A stretch of 64,000 bases of DNA from Shouchella rhizosphaerae. GTDB lineage: Bacteria > Bacillota > Bacilli > Bacillales > Bacillaceae_D. Of this stretch, positions 50,894 to 59,542 are shown piece after piece. The stretch lies in assembly GCF_900142675.1 (NCBI RefSeq), contig NZ_FRBS01000002.1, positions 434,001 to 498,000 of the forward strand, written 5' to 3'. Numbering within the stretch: the stretch's first letter is position 1; each line of letters starts with the position of its first letter. The notes under the pieces are model-generated. The model saw only the letters and a program-made list of their open reading frames with translations. It made no database searches and was not told the origin of the DNA. A program made the position numbers and the translations under genes.

Positions 50894-51060
50894 TCACGCA
50901 AAAACGTCGCACTCTATTTTGAGTGGAACGATGATCACTTCTACCTCTTGTTTGATTCCTTTCCTAACAAACCCATTTTCTTCTTGTAAAAGGTCTTTTG
51001 GATAAATGCAACTACCATTCCCGTGTGGAGAGTGCAAAATGGCGTAGCCATTAAAGCGAA
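50894..51060 (-). other. Possible gene fragment ending in a repeat-like sequence
   Basis: On the minus strand an open frame reads FNGYAILHSPHGNGSCIYPK and then GIKQEVEVIIVPL, which looks protein-like, ending in sequence (50906-50931) whose first 12 bases equal the CRISPR repeat start. It lacks its own start and runs into the LysR gene. No family is recognised. Confidence 0.3.
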
Positions 51061-51926
51061 TGTGCTTTCTGGCGCAATTGGGTTGTAACGAATTGGACAA
51101 ACGCTTTGACGACAGAAAGGTCGAGTGCGGAATTGGAATAGATTAACCACGTTTTTCTTAATAGTGGGTGGTTATCAATGGCAAGGATGCGGTTGTATAA
51201 TTGGTCATGCGGACGAAGGGAAATTTGAGGGATGATTGCGTATCCTAAGCCATTGCGTACCATTTCTTTGCAAGTCTCGATACGGTCGACTTCCATCGTT
51301 ACCATTGGTGGCTGGCTAAAATGATGGTTCCACCAGTCTTTGATCATATTATCAAAGATTGGATCGGTTTTATAGGATATTCTTCCAATAGAAGGGAGAT
51401 CACCCATATGAATCTTATTCTTTGAAATTAAACACACATTTTCTTCGTTAAGAAGTATACTTTGTTCTTTCCATTCGTAGCTTCCACGGATAATGCCAAT
51501 ATGCACTTCTTTTCTTTCTAGTTTTTGTGATATTTTTGTACTCCAGCCAGTTGTAACGTTTACTTGTACATTGGGATAGACCGCAAGAAAATCTTTTAAA
51601 ATCGTTGGTAATCGATAGTGGGCGAAATGACTGGAAACACCGATCCGTAAGTGGCCTTGGATGTTTCCGGCCATGTTTAGCAGTTGGTCTTTTGTTTTGG
51701 CTAATTCATTTAACATTTTCCTTGAATATTCGACTAAATACTCGCCTTCGCTTGTAAACTGCAGTCTTTTCGTTCCCCGTTTGGCAATTTCAACCCCAAA
51801 CTCATTTTCCAAACTTCTTAGTCTGTACGTCAAGGCAGGTTGTGAAATAAACAATTTTTCGGCCGCTTTCGTTATGTTTTTCATTTCATATAATGTCTGC
51901 AACAGTTCCCAATCTTTTTCGTTCAT
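51051..51926 (-). CDS. LysR family transcriptional regulator
   Basis: A 291-residue LysR regulator. The winged helix is at 1-60 (LYEMKNITKAAEKLFISQPA, then LTYRLRSLENEFGVEIAKRG) and the effector domain follows (HLRIGVSSHFAHYRLPTILK). It resembles regulators next to peptide or amidohydrolase genes. The ATG has AGGGGAGG upstream. It is divergent from the peptide transporter-M20 cluster and probably activates it in response to a substrate or breakdown product. Its 3' end runs into debris next to the CRISPR array. Confidence 0.87.
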   Translation of the reverse strand: MNEKDWELLQTLYEMKNITKAAEKLFISQPALTYRLRSLENEFGVEIAKRGTKRLQFTSEGEYLVEYSRKMLNELAKTKDQLLNMAGNIQGHLRIGVSSHFAHYRLPTILKDFLAVYPNVQVNVTTGWSTKISQKLERKEVHIGIIRGSYEWKEQSILLNEENVCLISKNKIHMGDLPSIGRISYKTDPIFDNMIKDWWNHHFSQPPMVTMEVDRIETCKEMVRNGLGYAIIPQISLRPHDQLYNRILAIDNHPLLRKTWLIYSNSALDLSVVKAFVQFVTTQLRQKAHSL

Positions 51927-52652
51927 TGCGGCCTCCCCTAATGTTTTTTGAAATATCTTTCATTTTACTTTAAAAAAACAGAAACAAGAAGGGATCATAT
52001 TGGACCGGGAAGAAAATAGATGACCTTTTGTAAGTGTGTGGCTTATGATTTTCCTACCATTTGATTTAGTTAGGCTTACTTTCAAGAAAATATGTGTAAG
52101 ATTTCTTATCAAAAAATTTTTAAAAAGACGGATTACAGCGATTCGATAAGCGTCGATAACAGGGCTTTCGATCCCGCGTCTTTATTCAGTTATCCCACAT
52201 TGTCTGCACGCTCGTTTTTTGAAGGAATAAAACATACTTATTGAAAGCCATAGAATAAATTTATTTTATTTATCGATCTCTATTCCTTATAATCAGATGT
52301 AATTCAAAGGGGGACTGGTAGAAAGCGATTACAAAGGCGGAGGATCGCTATGTTTAATGAATGCAAAGACACATGCGAGCGAAGTGAGGATGGGGAAAAA
52401 TATCGCCTATTTTTGGAAAATTTATTCAAGTTTCTTAATAGGGGGTGTTCTGTTGGAGTTGAAAGGTGAAGAAATTCTCAAAAAGAAGGATCGGTGTATT
52501 CCTAACAACGTTGATGGACAAGTAAAAGACAACAATGGATGGAATGTTCTTTTTTTAAAACTAAGAAATACAGGGAGGGGAAGCGGAATAGGAGACTAAT
52601 AATTTTAAAATTACATTCGATTCGTATTAATGTGTATAAGGGAGGGCTTATA
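51927..52652. other. Gene-free divergent control region with long leader
   Basis: No credible gene; an 80-codon frame at 52357 has no ribosome binding site. A perfect palindrome AATAAATTTATT lies at 52254-52265, and a perfect TATAAT at 52288-52293 without a -35 box, as is usual for LysR-activated promoters. If used, the leader of the transporter mRNA is about 350 bases. Confidence 0.5.
52254..52293 (+). promoter_or_regulatory. Possible LysR-activated promoter of the peptide operon
   Basis: Palindrome AATAAATTTATT centred about 30 bases before a perfect TATAAT. The missing -35 box and the position of the dyad fit activation by the divergent LysR protein. Confidence 0.45.
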
Positions 52653-54233
52653 GTGAAGCGACCATTCTTGATGCAAATGATGCCGATTGTTGTTGGAGGG
52701 CTTTTGCTGTCTGGCTGTATGACGAATGAAGAAAACATGACCACGGCTCCAGACGCTGGAGGGGAGGGAGGTGCCTCATCTAGCAATGATACCACGCTAA
52801 CGATTGCCCAAGGCTCGGATATGGTTTCCTTTGATGTCCACGATCATAGCAACACGTCTACTGAAGCGATTCACGTCAATATGTTCAGCTATCTCGTCAA
52901 AAATGATGTGGAGGGTGAAGGGATTGTTCCTGATCTTGCGACTGATTGGGAATTGGTCGATGACGAAACGTGGCAATTTACGCTTAGAGATGATGCTGTG
53001 TTTCATAATGGCGATCCAGTCACAGCCGAAGATGTCAAGTTTACGCTTGAACGTGTCGCCAAAGACAATACGTTGCAAGAACATGAAAATTACCGCCAAA
53101 TTAACGAAGTAGAAGTGATCGATGACCACACTTTCCTCATTCACACGAATGGGCCGCAGCCAGTGATGCTCAATCGATTGTCACGTCTGGGATCAGGCAT
53201 TTTGCCGAAAGACTATATTGAAGAAAATGGTTGGGATCATTTTCTACAGGAGCCAGTCGGGTCCGGTCCTTACCAATTTGTTGAATGGGTTCGTGACGAT
53301 CGAGTCGTATTAGAGCGGTTTGATGATTATTTTGGCGGTGACGTAGCGGTGTGGGATCAACTCGTTTTCCGTTCGATCCCAGAGTCTTCTACTAGGGTTG
53401 GGGAAGTCATTGCGGGTGGTGTCGATATTGCCATGAATATTGCCCCAATTGACTGGAACCGGGTCAATGAGAACGAAGGCACGTCCATTGTCGAAGGGCA
53501 AACAAACCGAACGATGATGTTGGTTCCGAACCACCGTGAAGAATACCCGACTTCCGACCCGCTCGTACGGGAAGCGATTGATTTGGCAATTGATAATCAG
53601 GCGCTTCTCGACAACTTGATGGGCGGATCAGGAACCCCGACTTTGACACGAGTCAACCCAGGGAATTTTGGCGCAAATGAGGCGCTTCATGGCGAGTACC
53701 GCTACGACCCTGACCGTGCCAAGGAGCTATTGGAAGAAGCCGGTTATGGGGATGGGCTAGAACTGACGCTGCATTCCCCAGATGGGCGCTACTTGCAAGA
53801 TCGGGAAACAACAGAAGTGATTGCCGGGATGTTAAGCGAAATCGGGATTGATGTAAAAATCGATTTTATGGAATGGAGCGCCTATGTCGACCTTCGTGAT
53901 GCCCATGAACAGAAAGATTTATATTTGATTGGCCTTACTGGTTCATTGTGGGATGCGGCTCACCAATTGCGCCACCATACGTCTATGGTCGCAGAGGACC
54001 ATATTGGCTACAGCAATGAAGAATTTGATCAGATCTATTTAGAGGCAGAAGTGAACATGGATGAAGCCGAGCGGGAACAACAATACATTGATTTGCAGAC
54101 GATGGCGGACGAAGAGTTAATCAATATTATGCTCTTCCAGCTGGATAGTTTTTACGCTGTCAATGATCGGATTCAGTTTGAGCCTCGTCTTGATGAAATG
54201 TGGAGAGTGGAGGAAATCACATTAAGCGAATAG
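52653..54233 (+). CDS. Peptide ABC transporter substrate-binding lipoprotein
   Basis: A 526-residue family 5 extracellular solute-binding protein (OppA/DppA type). Signal peptide with lipobox LSGC (Cys22), then the Glu/Thr/Gly-rich linker, LTIAQGSDMVSFDVHDHSNT, and the family signature region FTLRDDAVFHNGDPVTAEDVKFTLERV. It captures peptides or related amides outside the cell for the permeases downstream. GTG start with GGAGGG six bases upstream. First gene of the operon. Confidence 0.92.
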   Translation: MKRPFLMQMMPIVVGGLLLSGCMTNEENMTTAPDAGGEGGASSSNDTTLTIAQGSDMVSFDVHDHSNTSTEAIHVNMFSYLVKNDVEGEGIVPDLATDWELVDDETWQFTLRDDAVFHNGDPVTAEDVKFTLERVAKDNTLQEHENYRQINEVEVIDDHTFLIHTNGPQPVMLNRLSRLGSGILPKDYIEENGWDHFLQEPVGSGPYQFVEWVRDDRVVLERFDDYFGGDVAVWDQLVFRSIPESSTRVGEVIAGGVDIAMNIAPIDWNRVNENEGTSIVEGQTNRTMMLVPNHREEYPTSDPLVREAIDLAIDNQALLDNLMGGSGTPTLTRVNPGNFGANEALHGEYRYDPDRAKELLEEAGYGDGLELTLHSPDGRYLQDRETTEVIAGMLSEIGIDVKIDFMEWSAYVDLRDAHEQKDLYLIGLTGSLWDAAHQLRHHTSMVAEDHIGYSNEEFDQIYLEAEVNMDEAEREQQYIDLQTMADEELINIMLFQLDSFYAVNDRIQFEPRLDEMWRVEEITLSE

Positions 54234-54255
54234 GGATTGAAGGCTCGGAAGGAGG

Positions 54256-54282
54256 AAGGATGAAGACCTTGCCTTCATCCTT
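54256..54282 (+). promoter_or_regulatory. Intercistronic hairpin after the binding protein gene
   Basis: Perfect stem AAGGATGAAG/CTTCATCCTT with a seven-base loop and a short T run (TTTT). Such partial terminators keep binding protein levels above permease levels in ABC operons. Confidence 0.6.
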
Positions 54283-54303
54283 TTACTATCGGGGGTGGAA
54301 CGA

Positions 54304-55221
54304 TTGAGGAAGTATTTACTGTGGCGCGTTTTGCAAATCATACCGGTTCTCTTTCTAATATCGATTTTTGTGTTTGCCTTGTTGTACCTTGCTGGGGATC
54401 CTGTTGCGTTAATGCTTCCTGAGGATGCCACCCAGGAACAAGTGGATGCACTCCGGGAATCGTTAGGGTTGGACCAGCCTTTTTATATTCAATACCTCTC
54501 CTTTGTTGGAGACGTGATACAAGGGGATTTCGGTTATTCTTATCGCTATAGCCAGCCAGCTTTGCCGATCGTGCTGGAAAGGTTGCCGGCAACGTTCGAA
54601 TTGGCCTTTGCTTCGATGATTGTAGCTGTACTGATTGCCGTCCCTCTCGGCATTCTCTCTGCGACAAAGCGAAATACAGCACTAGATGTATTCATATCCG
54701 GTGCCTCGGTATTAGGAAAAGCGATGCCGAACTTTTGGCTGGGCATTATGCTCATTCTTATGTTGGCGATTACGTATCCATTCTTTCCTGTGTCTGGGAG
54801 CGGAAGCATGGCTCATCTAATATTGCCGGCGATTACATTGGGAACAGGCTGTGCTGCAGAGATGACGCGTGTGTTGCGTTCAAGCATGCTGGAAACGTTA
54901 AACCAAGATTATGTGCGGACTGCCGTAAGCAAAGGGGTAAAGAACTTCTTTGTTGTTTATAAACATGCCTTTCGAAATGCGCTGATCCCGTTTATTACGA
55001 TTACTTTTTTGCAAGTATCGACACTTGTCAGTGGCGCCTTGATTACAGAAGTGGTCTTTTCCTGGCCGGGACTAGGGCAGCTCTTAATTCAAGCCATTAA
55101 TGGACGGGATATGGCGGTTGTGCAAGCGACTGTTTTTATCGTTGCTTTTATTGTGATTGTTGTGAACCTGATGGCCGATGTGTTGTATCGGGTTCTTGAC
55201 CCTAGGATTCAATTTGATTAG
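54304..55221 (+). CDS. Peptide ABC transporter permease, DppB/OppB type
   Basis: A 305-residue inner membrane permease with six helices. The N-terminus RKYLLWRVLQIIPVLFLISI, the periplasmic EDATQEQVDALRESLGLDQP and the EAA loop around RTAVSKGVKNFFVVYKHAFRNALIPF are typical of DppB/OppB. It pairs with the next permease. TTG start with GGGGGTGG upstream; a GTG three codons earlier lies inside that site. 70 bases after the binding protein gene, across the hairpin. Confidence 0.93.
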   Translation: MRKYLLWRVLQIIPVLFLISIFVFALLYLAGDPVALMLPEDATQEQVDALRESLGLDQPFYIQYLSFVGDVIQGDFGYSYRYSQPALPIVLERLPATFELAFASMIVAVLIAVPLGILSATKRNTALDVFISGASVLGKAMPNFWLGIMLILMLAITYPFFPVSGSGSMAHLILPAITLGTGCAAEMTRVLRSSMLETLNQDYVRTAVSKGVKNFFVVYKHAFRNALIPFITITFLQVSTLVSGALITEVVFSWPGLGQLLIQAINGRDMAVVQATVFIVAFIVIVVNLMADVLYRVLDPRIQFD

Positions 55222-55232
55222 GAGGGGACCCC

Positions 55233-56156
55233 ATGCAGACAGAACAACCGGTGAAGCATTTGCGCAACCATACGACCGAGAATAGGCTAGCCAACTGGAC
55301 GCGTAGGTGGGCCAGGCTCCTATTTAAAAGCAAGACCGGAACCATTGGCTTGATCATTACAGGATTGATCTTCTTGTTGGCGATATTTGCTCCTGTTCTT
55401 TCTCCTTACCATCCCAATGTCCAAAACTATGCTGCGATGAATGTACCGCCAGTATGGTTGGAAGGGGGAATGAAGGAACATCTTTTGGGGACAGACAATT
55501 TAGGGAGAGATATGCTCAGCCGAATCATCTACGGCACACAGGTCTCGCTTTTAGTCGGGGTTTGTTCCGTCGTGGTAGCAGGGGCGATTGGCATGTTTTT
55601 TGGATTAATCGCTGGCTATTACGGAGGGTTCATTGACAATGTGCTCATGAGAATCGTTGATGCGTTTTTAGCCATCCCTAACGTCTTGTTCATTCTTGTC
55701 ATCTTAGGCGTCTTATCCCCAGGGCTGCTGACTCTTATTTTTGTTATTGGATTGACGAACTGGGTCATTTATGCCCGGCTTGTTCGAGGAGATGTCTTAT
55801 CCATTAAAGAACGTGAATTTATTAAAGCAGCGCGGACGATTGGAACGAAAAATCCGGTGATCATTTGCAAGCATGTATTGCCGAATGTAATGCCGTCCTT
55901 TATTGTGATTTCGACTTTGAGTGTAGCCACGACGATTGTCCTCGAAGCATCGCTCAGCTATCTAGGGCTAGGTGTTCAGCCGCCTACGGTGTCCTGGGGC
56001 GGGATGTTGTCGGCGGGGAGGGATTATCTGGCCACAAGCTGGTGGATTGCTACTTTTCCTGGATTAGCGATTATGATCACCGTTTTAGGGATTATCTTTT
56101 TAGGTGATTGGTTGCGGGATGTGTTGGATCCCCGTTCCCAAACGCTCCGTTCATAG
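55233..56156 (+). CDS. Peptide ABC transporter permease, DppC/OppC type
   Basis: A 307-residue permease with the OppC N-terminal helix (KTGTIGLIITGLIFLLAIFA), the motif HLLGTDNLGRDMLSRIIYGT near 85-105, and the EAA loop REFIKAARTIGTKNPVIICK followed by HVLPNVMPSFIV. It forms the membrane channel with the OppB-type protein. ATG with AGGAGGGG upstream, 11 bases after the previous stop. Confidence 0.94.
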   Translation: MQTEQPVKHLRNHTTENRLANWTRRWARLLFKSKTGTIGLIITGLIFLLAIFAPVLSPYHPNVQNYAAMNVPPVWLEGGMKEHLLGTDNLGRDMLSRIIYGTQVSLLVGVCSVVVAGAIGMFFGLIAGYYGGFIDNVLMRIVDAFLAIPNVLFILVILGVLSPGLLTLIFVIGLTNWVIYARLVRGDVLSIKEREFIKAARTIGTKNPVIICKHVLPNVMPSFIVISTLSVATTIVLEASLSYLGLGVQPPTVSWGGMLSAGRDYLATSWWIATFPGLAIMITVLGIIFLGDWLRDVLDPRSQTLRS

Positions 56157-56199
56157 TTTAAACGGCAGCCATTCAAGTTCTCATCTAGGAGGTTAGCGT

Positions 56200-57192
56200 A
56201 TGGCACGACAGAACCGATTGTTAGAGGTAGAGAATTTAAAAACATACTTCCATACAGAAAACGGAACAGTCCCTTCTGTGGATGGTGTCTCGTTTCATGT
56301 GGATAGAGGGGAAACGGTGGCGATTGTAGGCGAATCAGGCAGCGGCAAAAGCGTGACGTCTTTTTCAATCATGGGTTTGGTGAGCCCACCAGGGAAGATT
56401 GAAGCGGGGCACATTCGTTTTGATGGAACGGAGCTTACTTCCCTGTCGGAACGGAAAATGCGAAAAGTGAGAGGCAATGAAATTGCGATGATTTTTCAGG
56501 AGCCGCTCACTTCCCTTAACCCGGTGTTTACGGTGGGCCATCAAATTTCAGAAGCGATTTTGCTTCACCAGGACACGAAAAAAGCAGAAGCGCGCAAACA
56601 AGGCATTGCTATGCTAAAACGTGTCGGCATTCCAAGAGCTGAACAAGTTTACCAGTCTTATCCACACGCTTTAAGCGGAGGGATGAGGCAGCGTGTCATG
56701 ATTGCCATGGCGTTGTCGTGCAATCCGAAAATGTTAATTGCCGATGAACCAACAACTGCACTCGATGTCACGATACAAGCGCAAATTTTGCGGCTCCTTA
56801 AAAAGATTAGCAAAGAAGTCGATACGTCGATTATTTTGATCACTCATGATCTTGGTGTCGTCGCCGAACTAGTCGACCGCGTCATTGTTATGTATGCTGG
56901 CCAAATAGTCGAACAAGCCGATGTGTATACGATTTTTAAGGATCCAAAACACCCGTATACGCAAGGATTGCTGGAAAGTACGCCTAAGATTCACGAACTG
57001 CATGATGAGCTCAAATCGATTCGCGGGGTTGTGCCCGTCCCAACAAACATGCCTACAGGTTGTCGTTTTCACCCTCGTTGTCCCCATGCGATGGACATAT
57101 GCAAGGAAAAAGAACCGATGATGGTTGATCGTGATGGGAAAGCGCAAGTGCGTTGTTGGCTCTATGCTAGTGAGAAGGAGGATGTAGGATGA
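56200..57192 (+). CDS. Peptide ABC transporter ATPase, DppD/OppD type
   Basis: A 330-residue ATPase. Walker [11 protein letters not shown] near 47-56, signature [14 protein letters not shown] near 164, Walker [12 protein letters not shown] near 182, and the C-terminal oligopeptide domain with [15 protein letters not shown]. It powers uptake together with the OppF-type subunit. ATG with AGGAGG upstream. The stop overlaps the next ATG as ATGA. Confidence 0.94.
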   Translation: MARQNRLLEVENLKTYFHTENGTVPSVDGVSFHVDRGETVAIVGESGSGKSVTSFSIMGLVSPPGKIEAGHIRFDGTELTSLSERKMRKVRGNEIAMIFQEPLTSLNPVFTVGHQISEAILLHQDTKKAEARKQGIAMLKRVGIPRAEQVYQSYPHALSGGMRQRVMIAMALSCNPKMLIADEPTTALDVTIQAQILRLLKKISKEVDTSIILITHDLGVVAELVDRVIVMYAGQIVEQADVYTIFKDPKHPYTQGLLESTPKIHELHDELKSIRGVVPVPTNMPTGCRFHPRCPHAMDICKEKEPMMVDRDGKAQVRCWLYASEKEDVG

Positions 57193-58223
57193 TAAAGGAA
57201 GTCGCGAATACAAAGGAGGATGACACGCTTCTTGAAATCAAAGGGTTAAAAAAGCACTTCGATGTCACAAGAAAAATTTTTGCGAAAAAGAAAGACATTT
57301 TAAAAGCAGTGGACGGTGTTGACTTTATCGTAAAAAAGGGAGAGACATTTGGGATTGTAGGCGAATCGGGGTGCGGGAAATCGACAACTGGGAATATGAT
57401 TATGCGTCTTGCCGATCCTACGGCAGGATCGATCCATTTTGAAGGAAAAGACTTGAGCAAGTTGGCCAAAAATGAACAAAGCAAGATGAAAAAAGACATT
57501 CAAATGATTTTTCAGGACCCTTTTTCTTCCTTAAATCCACGCATGAGAGTGTTTGAAATCATTGCCGAGCCATTACGGACACACAAAATAGCAACAGGAA
57601 AAGAATTGAAACAACAAGTGTATGAACTACTGGACGTCGTCGGCTTGGATCGCTCGTTGGCTAAACGTTTCCCCCATGAGTTTAGCGGCGGCCAGCGTCA
57701 GCGGATTGGCATAGCCCGCGCCTTAGCGTTGCGCCCCAAGCTTATTGTATGCGATGAACCTGTATCGGCGTTGGATGTTTCGATCCAGTCACAAGTGCTG
57801 AATTTGCTTTCAAAACTGCAGAAAGATTTTGATCTTACCTATATTTTTATTGCCCACGGCCTCCCAGTCGTCAAACATATTAGTGACCGTGTGGCAGTCA
57901 TGTACCTTGGAAAAATCGTCGAAACCGCAGCAACGGAGGAGCTGTTCAAGCATCCGAAACATCCGTATACAGAAGGATTGCTTCGCGCTATCCCTGTCCC
58001 AGATCCGACATTAAGAAGCTTGGATTCTGGGGAATTGCTAGAAGGGGATTTGCCAAGCCCCGTTAATCCACCAAGCGGCTGTCACTTTCGTACGCGGTGT
58101 CCTTATGCAAATGAGAAATGCAAAGCGGAGGCTCCTAAACTACAAGAAGTAGCAAAGGCCCACTATGTAGCATGCCATTATCCGTTGCAAGCGGGGCGCG
58201 GGGTCATCATGGAACATGCTTAA
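57189..58223 (+). CDS. Peptide ABC transporter ATPase, DppF/OppF type
   Basis: A 344-residue ATPase. Walker A GESGCGKSTTGN, Q-loop MIFQDPFSSLNPRMRV, signature SGGQRQRIGIARALAL, Walker B LIVCDEPVSALD, and the Cys-containing C-terminal SGCHFRTRCPYANEKC. The H-loop reads IFIAHGLPVV, with Gly where most relatives have Asp (AHDL). It completes the importer. ATG overlapped with the OppD-type stop, with GGAGGATG upstream. Confidence 0.93.
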   Translation: MIKEVANTKEDDTLLEIKGLKKHFDVTRKIFAKKKDILKAVDGVDFIVKKGETFGIVGESGCGKSTTGNMIMRLADPTAGSIHFEGKDLSKLAKNEQSKMKKDIQMIFQDPFSSLNPRMRVFEIIAEPLRTHKIATGKELKQQVYELLDVVGLDRSLAKRFPHEFSGGQRQRIGIARALALRPKLIVCDEPVSALDVSIQSQVLNLLSKLQKDFDLTYIFIAHGLPVVKHISDRVAVMYLGKIVETAATEELFKHPKHPYTEGLLRAIPVPDPTLRSLDSGELLEGDLPSPVNPPSGCHFRTRCPYANEKCKAEAPKLQEVAKAHYVACHYPLQAGRGVIMEHA

Positions 58224-58273
58224 AGGGAGGAGCTTATAAGATGCGTTCTTACTAGAAAAGGGAGGTGCAAATC

Positions 58274-59485
58274 GTGCAACAAACGTATGAAGCATTGAAA
58301 AACGATCCCGCCATTCAACAAGGATTGGCCTTTATTGAAGAAGATGATGAACAGACACTTGCTGAGCAAGTCGCCATGACGGAAATACCAGCGCCACCAT
58401 TCAAGGAAGCGGAACGGGCGGCGTACGTGCAACAGAAGTTCAGTGAATACGGACTAGAAGCAGTGCGGCGGGATAAGGAAGGCAATGTCATCGGCGCCTA
58501 TAAAGGGGTGGGGGATGGGCCTGTAATCGTCCTTTCCGCTCATTTGGATACCGTCTTCCCCGAAGGAACAGACACGAAGGTAAGACGGGAACGAGACAGG
58601 TTGTGTGCCCCGGGCATTTTTGATGATACGAGAGGGCTTGCGGAAATGCTATCCATCATTCGCGCTCTGCATAGGACGAATGTAAAAACAAGCGGCACCA
58701 TCCAATTCGTCGCCTCGGTAGGGGAGGAAGGAATAGGGGATTTAAGAGGTGTAAAAGCTTTTTTCGCTGACTCGCCGAACGTTGACGCCTTTATTTCTAT
58801 TGACGGAACAGGTGTAGGGCATATCGTCTATGAAGGAACAGGCAGCTGTCGTTATAAAATCACATACTCAGCAACCGGCGGGCATAGCTATGGGGACTTC
58901 GGGCTACCAAGTGCGATTCATGCCGCTGGAAGGGCAGTTGCAGCGATCGCCGATTGCCGGCCGCCAACTGAACCAAAAACGACCTTTACGATTGGAGAAA
59001 TTGCTGGCGGAACGGCAGTCAATGCGATTGCAAGCTCTGCTTCCTTTCACCTTGATGTCCGTTCGACAAGTCCACAAGCGTTGGAACAGTTGGAATCGAC
59101 TTTCTTAAAAGCATGCGAGCAAGCGGCTGAACAAGAAAATCGGCATTGGCAAAAGCACGATGTCACAGTCGATATAAAACGAGTCGGCGACCGCCCCGCA
59201 GGACGGCAAGATAAAGAGGCAACGATTGTGCAAGCTGTTGTTCAGGCAAGCAAGGAGCTAGGCATTGCTCCGACTTTGAAAGGGGCAGCGAGTACCGATT
59301 CCAATATTCCGATTCACTTAGGAATCCCGGCGGTCACTGTGGGACGAGGAGGGAATGGAGGCGGGACACATACGCTCGGGGAGTGGTTTGAACCTGTGCA
59401 TGCTTATCTCTCGCCCCAAAGAACGTTCTTGGCGGCCCTTGCCCTTGTCGGCGTCGACCAAGTGTCTCGTCCACTTCTCGCCTAG
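58274..59485 (+). CDS. M20 family metallopeptidase
   Basis: A 403-residue zinc peptidase of the M20/M25/M40 group (PepT/CPG2-like). The metal motifs are VLSAHLDTVFPEG near 87-99, GIFDDTRGLAEML near 117, and ASVGEEGIGDLRG near 149 with the catalytic Glu pair. The dimerisation domain follows GSCRYKITYSATGGHSYGDFG. It probably hydrolyses peptides taken up by the transporter just upstream. The GTG at 58274 has GGGAGGTG six bases before it; a GTG three codons earlier is within that site. Confidence 0.87.
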   Translation: MQQTYEALKNDPAIQQGLAFIEEDDEQTLAEQVAMTEIPAPPFKEAERAAYVQQKFSEYGLEAVRRDKEGNVIGAYKGVGDGPVIVLSAHLDTVFPEGTDTKVRRERDRLCAPGIFDDTRGLAEMLSIIRALHRTNVKTSGTIQFVASVGEEGIGDLRGVKAFFADSPNVDAFISIDGTGVGHIVYEGTGSCRYKITYSATGGHSYGDFGLPSAIHAAGRAVAAIADCRPPTEPKTTFTIGEIAGGTAVNAIASSASFHLDVRSTSPQALEQLESTFLKACEQAAEQENRHWQKHDVTVDIKRVGDRPAGRQDKEATIVQAVVQASKELGIAPTLKGAASTDSNIPIHLGIPAVTVGRGGNGGGTHTLGEWFEPVHAYLSPQRTFLAALALVGVDQVSRPLLA

Positions 59486-59542
59486 TCGCCTAGCAAACAC
59501 CGTCATTCCGGTAAAAAATGTATACAAATAAAGGTGGAACCG

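Noticed and set aside
52357-52599. 80-codon frame upstream of the peptide-binding lipoprotein gene
   Set aside because: Start lacks a ribosome binding site and the product has no coherent pattern; kept as leader sequence.
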